Positions 60,695-64,000 of a stretch of DNA of 64,000 nucleotides are shown piece by piece. The notes under the pieces are model-generated. The model did not search any database. It had not been told where the DNA came from and saw nothing but the letters and a program-made list of their open reading frames with translations. Where the stretch lies: positions 470,702-534,701 of the forward strand of contig DGSK01000001.1 of assembly GCA_002393955.1 (NCBI GenBank). Reading direction: 5' to 3'. The first letter of the stretch is position 1. Every line of letters begins with the position of its first letter. The DNA comes from Lachnospiraceae bacterium UBA4364 (GTDB taxonomy: Bacteria > Bacillota > Clostridia > Lachnospirales > Lachnospiraceae). Made by a program: the position numbers and the translations under genes.

Positions 60695-63445
60695 ATGAGC
60701 AATACTACCCCCAAAAAAATTAAGGCTTTACCCGCCCCCCTTATTTCATTTCTTATAGGTACGGCACTTTTTATAATCCTGTTATTTATAAACGGCTTTC
60801 TGGGACTAAGTGGCGGAAGCATCTGCTTAGGCGATCCCTTTGACCAGTACTTCGCATTTATCATAGCATTTCTGGATGTTATTAAGGGTAAAAGAGATTT
60901 CTGGTACTCGTTTTCCCTGTATGCCGGCTCAGGTTCAGCCTTAACATATGCATATTATGCTTTCAGTCCGTTTAATATACTTTACCTGATTCCCGGGCTG
61001 TCCATAATCACAATAACACATATTATTTCATCACTGAAAGCAGGCCTTGCTGCTGCCTCCTTTACATATTACTCCCAGAAAACCCTGGGGCTTGAAAAAA
61101 AAGCCGCCATATTCTTCTCGCTTTGCTACACATTCTGCTCCTGGGCGGTGATCATGAGCATCAATCCCATGTGGGCCGACAGCCTGTATATACTGCCCCT
61201 GCTGATTGTATTTCTAAAGCAGGTGTCCGCTGCACTTTCGCGTAAGAATTTTCTATTGCTTACTTTTTGCTATTCTTACTTATTTTTGACTAATTTCTAT
61301 ATGGGCTATGTTTTTGGTATATTTACTGCCCTGTATTTTATTGGAAGCGTGATCTGCAGCGAAGCTGAGATTTCTGCAGATAAGTTTTCAGAACATGTTT
61401 TGTCCGTATTAAAGAAGACTCTTATTTTTATCGCCTCGGTCATACTTGCCGCCGCTATAGATGCAGCAATACTGTTACCAGTAGGATACTTTCTCATACA
61501 TCATCTGCGGGGAACCTCGGACTCCTTCGTTTCACTTTCAGCCGCATTACCGGATATCCTAAGCTCAGTCTTTGCCTGTGAGGGTTACGGGCTCTACAGT
61601 GCAATCCCCTATATTTACTGCGGGCTGCCGGTGCTTATCCTTCTTCCCTTTTACTTTTTCTCAAAGAATATTGCTCTGCCGAAAAAGATATTTGCCGCAG
61701 TTCTCCTTGTATTTTACTTATGCGGATCGACAATAATCCCCTTATATGCATTTTTACACGCATTCGATAACCCCAACCACTACCCTTTCAGGTTCTCAGC
61801 CTGTATTGTTTTCATTCTTATCTCTATGGCTGCGCAGGTATGGAACAGCAGGACAAAGATAGCATCCAGATCGATGTGGATATATGTGGCTGTACTCTCC
61901 GGCATATATGCTTTTCTGGTACTCTTTAATGACATTACCGGTTATTCGCATGTATCTAATACATATTTTGTAATAAATACTGCCCTGCTCGCTCTTTGGG
62001 CATGCATATTCCTTTTTTTACAAAAGACAGCAGATGTCTCCGACGGCGATACTGCTGACAAAAAAAAGAAAACGGCATTTCAATACTTTATATTTTTACT
62101 GCTTGCCGCCGAGCTGCTTTTAAGCAGTTCCATCGGCCTGCGTTCCTTTGCCGGAGCCCCCGAAGATAATAATCTCCGTATTTCTGCTGAAGAATTCAAC
62201 AACTGGTATTCAAAAGAAAAGGAAGCAGCAGACTACCTGAAAAATGCTGATGCTAACCTGTATCGTGTACGCGTTGACGGTGAAAGGATCTTTAATGGGG
62301 CCTCACTTTTCGGAATTAACACACTCACCTCGTTTGCTTCCTATGAAGAGAAGCCTACACGCAATGCATTATCAGGTCTTGGTATAGGCAATGCATATCA
62401 TATGATATACGATGTGAGTGGCTTGTCCTTTAATGAAATGCTGCTTGGAGTAAAATATCATATAAACCTTGATGACAATGGCAATATAACCATTACCCCT
62501 AATGAAACATCTCTTCCGATAGCCTTTACCGTAAGCTCGGACATAGCAGCATATACTCCCGGGCCCAATCCATTTGAAAATATAAATAATATGGCATGCC
62601 GGATGACAGGTGCCAAGATTCCTGTATTCGAGCCAGTATCTCCGGATGTTATCGAAACCAACACCTTTAATGCTCATGTCTATGAACTGGGAGATATGAC
62701 TGCTTTTGAAATGATGACAGACAATGTAACCAAAGGCTGGATAACATACGGTGTTCCAAGAGTACCGGGAAAAACTCCCTATGTCTACTTTGTCCCCCAG
62801 AATGGAACTTATTTTAATTCACCTGCACCATACTTTCAGCTTACGACCCCCATCGGCTTGGTATGTACCCCTACCATTTCCGGCGGTGCATTATTTCCTG
62901 TGAATAATGAAATAAGCCAGACTGAAACCAATTCCCAAACCGAACTTGAAGAAGCTGATGACAGAAGCTATATGACACTCTATATAAATACCAACGGCTT
63001 TACCTCCTATGTCGTAAATGATACCTATTTTGCATACTATGACGAACAGGCAGTCCAAATGCTGTATGACTATCTGTCCGCCGGCTCAATGACAGTCAGC
63101 GCACACTCTGATGACCATATAGAAGGTACTGTTATCTCTACCGCTGAAAGGCCCGTTCTTTACACCACAATCCCTTATGATAAGGGTTGGAGCGCTATTG
63201 TTGACGGAGTACCGTCAAAAATTTACGTAACCACATCAGATGCATTCTGTGCCCTTGCACTTACCCCCGGCGAGCACCATATCGAGTTTACTTATGAAGC
63301 GCCCTATGCGTTTGCAGGAAGCGTTATAAGCACAATTGCCATAATGGTCGTATTGCTCATCTTCCTTAGAAAGGATGGCAGTAAAACTATCAAAAACAAC
63401 ACAACCGGCCAGTCCGGTAAAGAAGACCAGGTATCGTTCAATTAA
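60695..63445 (+). CDS. YfhO-type membrane glycosyltransferase-like protein, subtype A (copy 2)
   Basis: The 916-residue protein is the paralogue of the gene at 48114, with the same length and blocks (LWYSFSLYAGSGS/FWYSFSLYAGSGS, YRVRVDGER/YRVRVNGEK, GVPSKIYVT). First loop GDPFDQYFAF keeps the Asp. GAGG lies seven bases before the ATG, 50 bp after copy B2. TTGATA and TAATAA 17 bp apart around 60644-60670 could be a weak extra promoter. No terminator is seen after the stop. Confidence 0.85.
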   Translation: MSNTTPKKIKALPAPLISFLIGTALFIILLFINGFLGLSGGSICLGDPFDQYFAFIIAFLDVIKGKRDFWYSFSLYAGSGSALTYAYYAFSPFNILYLIPGLSIITITHIISSLKAGLAAASFTYYSQKTLGLEKKAAIFFSLCYTFCSWAVIMSINPMWADSLYILPLLIVFLKQVSAALSRKNFLLLTFCYSYLFLTNFYMGYVFGIFTALYFIGSVICSEAEISADKFSEHVLSVLKKTLIFIASVILAAAIDAAILLPVGYFLIHHLRGTSDSFVSLSAALPDILSSVFACEGYGLYSAIPYIYCGLPVLILLPFYFFSKNIALPKKIFAAVLLVFYLCGSTIIPLYAFLHAFDNPNHYPFRFSACIVFILISMAAQVWNSRTKIASRSMWIYVAVLSGIYAFLVLFNDITGYSHVSNTYFVINTALLALWACIFLFLQKTADVSDGDTADKKKKTAFQYFIFLLLAAELLLSSSIGLRSFAGAPEDNNLRISAEEFNNWYSKEKEAADYLKNADANLYRVRVDGERIFNGASLFGINTLTSFASYEEKPTRNALSGLGIGNAYHMIYDVSGLSFNEMLLGVKYHINLDDNGNITITPNETSLPIAFTVSSDIAAYTPGPNPFENINNMACRMTGAKIPVFEPVSPDVIETNTFNAHVYELGDMTAFEMMTDNVTKGWITYGVPRVPGKTPYVYFVPQNGTYFNSPAPYFQLTTPIGLVCTPTISGGALFPVNNEISQTETNSQTELEEADDRSYMTLYINTNGFTSYVVNDTYFAYYDEQAVQMLYDYLSAGSMTVSAHSDDHIEGTVISTAERPVLYTTIPYDKGWSAIVDGVPSKIYVTTSDAFCALALTPGEHHIEFTYEAPYAFAGSVISTIAIMVVLLIFLRKDGSKTIKNNTTGQSGKEDQVSFN

Positions 63446-63462
63446 TAATCTGGGGCTGATTG

Positions 63463-63696
63463 AGCCACCTGTCCGAAGTTTGAGAGCCACCAGCAATATT
63501 ATTCCACGGTGCTCTTGACACGAGCCTCCACGGCATGTAATTATTGTGGCAAGCAGGCAAGCCCATTTGCCTACGGCAGCTTTGCCGAGGCGTATCACCC
63601 TATCATGTGCCTACTCGTAGAGCCTTTCGTGGCATAAGATTCCAAGTAGCTCACTTGAACCGGTAGTCTTACTCTCTCCAAACCGGACAGGTGGCT
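63463..63696. mobile_element. 234-bp inverted-repeat element (MITE-like or IS remnant)
   Basis: The ends are a perfect 13-bp inverted repeat (AGCCACCTGTCCG at 63463-63475; its complement at 63684-63696). With small mismatches the similarity continues inward through GTTTG and GAGAG, about 24 bp in all. A second GAGCCACC lies just inside the left end. The interior has no reading frame of note and looks unlike the A/T-rich neighbours. It sits 18 bp after the last YfhO gene. Whether it is a MITE or the fused ends of a deleted IS cannot be told. Confidence 0.55.
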
Positions 63697-63783
63697 CCGC
63701 AGCACGAAAATACTCATGCCGGCACAGCAGCACGCAGCCTTAGGCCGAAAAATTCTCACAACAAAGTCACAGTATAACGTTTT

Positions 63784-64000
63784 TCACACAATATCATATG
63801 TACCTTCATGCATCAGCTTTGCGTATTCCGAGATGATTGCCCCTCCTGACCATATCTTAAAAGCTGCCTTTTCGATGGTGTAGTATTCCACTAAGCCCTT
63901 AATGCTTTCCCGAGATAATGTTCCCAAGTGGCAATTCAACACATCCCCATACAGTGTGTCCTGATGAAAACACGTAAAAAGGGGCTGTCGCTTTAGTTGA
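63784..64000 (-). CDS. Unrecognised protein, C-terminal part only
   Basis: An open frame enters from the right edge and stops at 63784 after 71 codons. It includes HQDTLYGDVLNCHLGTLS, IKGLVEYYTIEKAAFKIW and EYAKLMHEGTYDIV. No family recognised. The stretch 63697-63783 between it and the inverted-repeat element shows nothing clear. It could be part of a transposase or an unrelated gene; the frame alone is modest evidence. Confidence 0.35.
   Translation of the reverse strand, partial: QLKRQPLFTCFHQDTLYGDVLNCHLGTLSRESIKGLVEYYTIEKAAFKIWSGGAIISEYAKLMHEGTYDIV

Overview
The window looks like chromosome of an anaerobic, Gram-positive Clostridia bacterium, most likely a gut or rumen Lachnospiraceae (Butyrivibrio/Roseburia-like). 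This is inference from gene content: Clostridia-type pyrK/pyrD, pyruvate phosphate dikinase, a group-B-like [FeFe] hydrogenase, single-chain GlyQS, YfhO-type membrane proteins, strong Shine-Dalgarno sites and A/T-rich sigma-A promoters. No rRNA, tRNA, CRISPR array or prophage was seen.

Region 1 (1-8.6 kb, minus): a type IV pilus machine, read right to left as pilT, a glycosyltransferase, pilB, pilC, prepilin peptidase, a fused pilM-pilN and the start of pilO. No pilin lies inside the window. Region 2 (8.6-14 kb, minus): UDP-galactopyranose mutase, a nicotinamidase-like enzyme and two paralogous membrane proteins, one lacking its centre. Region 3 (14-22.7 kb): ppdK, a lipoprotein-glyQS-zinc-ribbon membrane protein operon, an exonuclease on the plus strand and an SPFH/zinc-ribbon protein. 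Region 4 (22.8-34.4 kb): ugd, a 1507-residue VWA protein with DUF58, a cytidylate-kinase-like protein, then pyrD, pyrK and pyrC. The pyr genes are split by a small plus-strand islet at 32.38-33.13 kb that carries what I read as a type I toxin-antitoxin locus: a 29-residue hydrophobic peptide, a convergent antisense RNA with its own strong promoter, and a leader RNA ending in a terminator.

Region 5 (34.5-44.4 kb, minus): an AAA+ ATPase resembling those of extracellular contractile injection systems, a 971-residue protein of unknown function with an acidic repeat-bearing N-terminus, and a 179-residue protein. An ABC importer and the hydrogenase follow closely downstream. The ATPase/971/179 set is the best candidate for an undescribed system: it has injection-system-type ATPase architecture but no tail genes near it.

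Region 6 (44.5-63.4 kb): a cell-surface glycan modification island. It has four YfhO-type membrane glycosyltransferase-like proteins on the plus strand in the order A-B-B-A, two other polytopic GT-C-like proteins, two GT2 enzymes (one with membrane helices, CsbB/GtrB-like), two FdtA/WxcM-type cupins (one fused to a GNAT fragment), a GNAT acetyltransferase and an SDR. This resembles three-component glycosylation systems (lipid-linked sugar made by a GT2, flipped, then transferred by a GT-C protein outside the cell); no GtcA-like flippase was found. The window ends with a 234-bp inverted-repeat element and an unrecognised partial gene.
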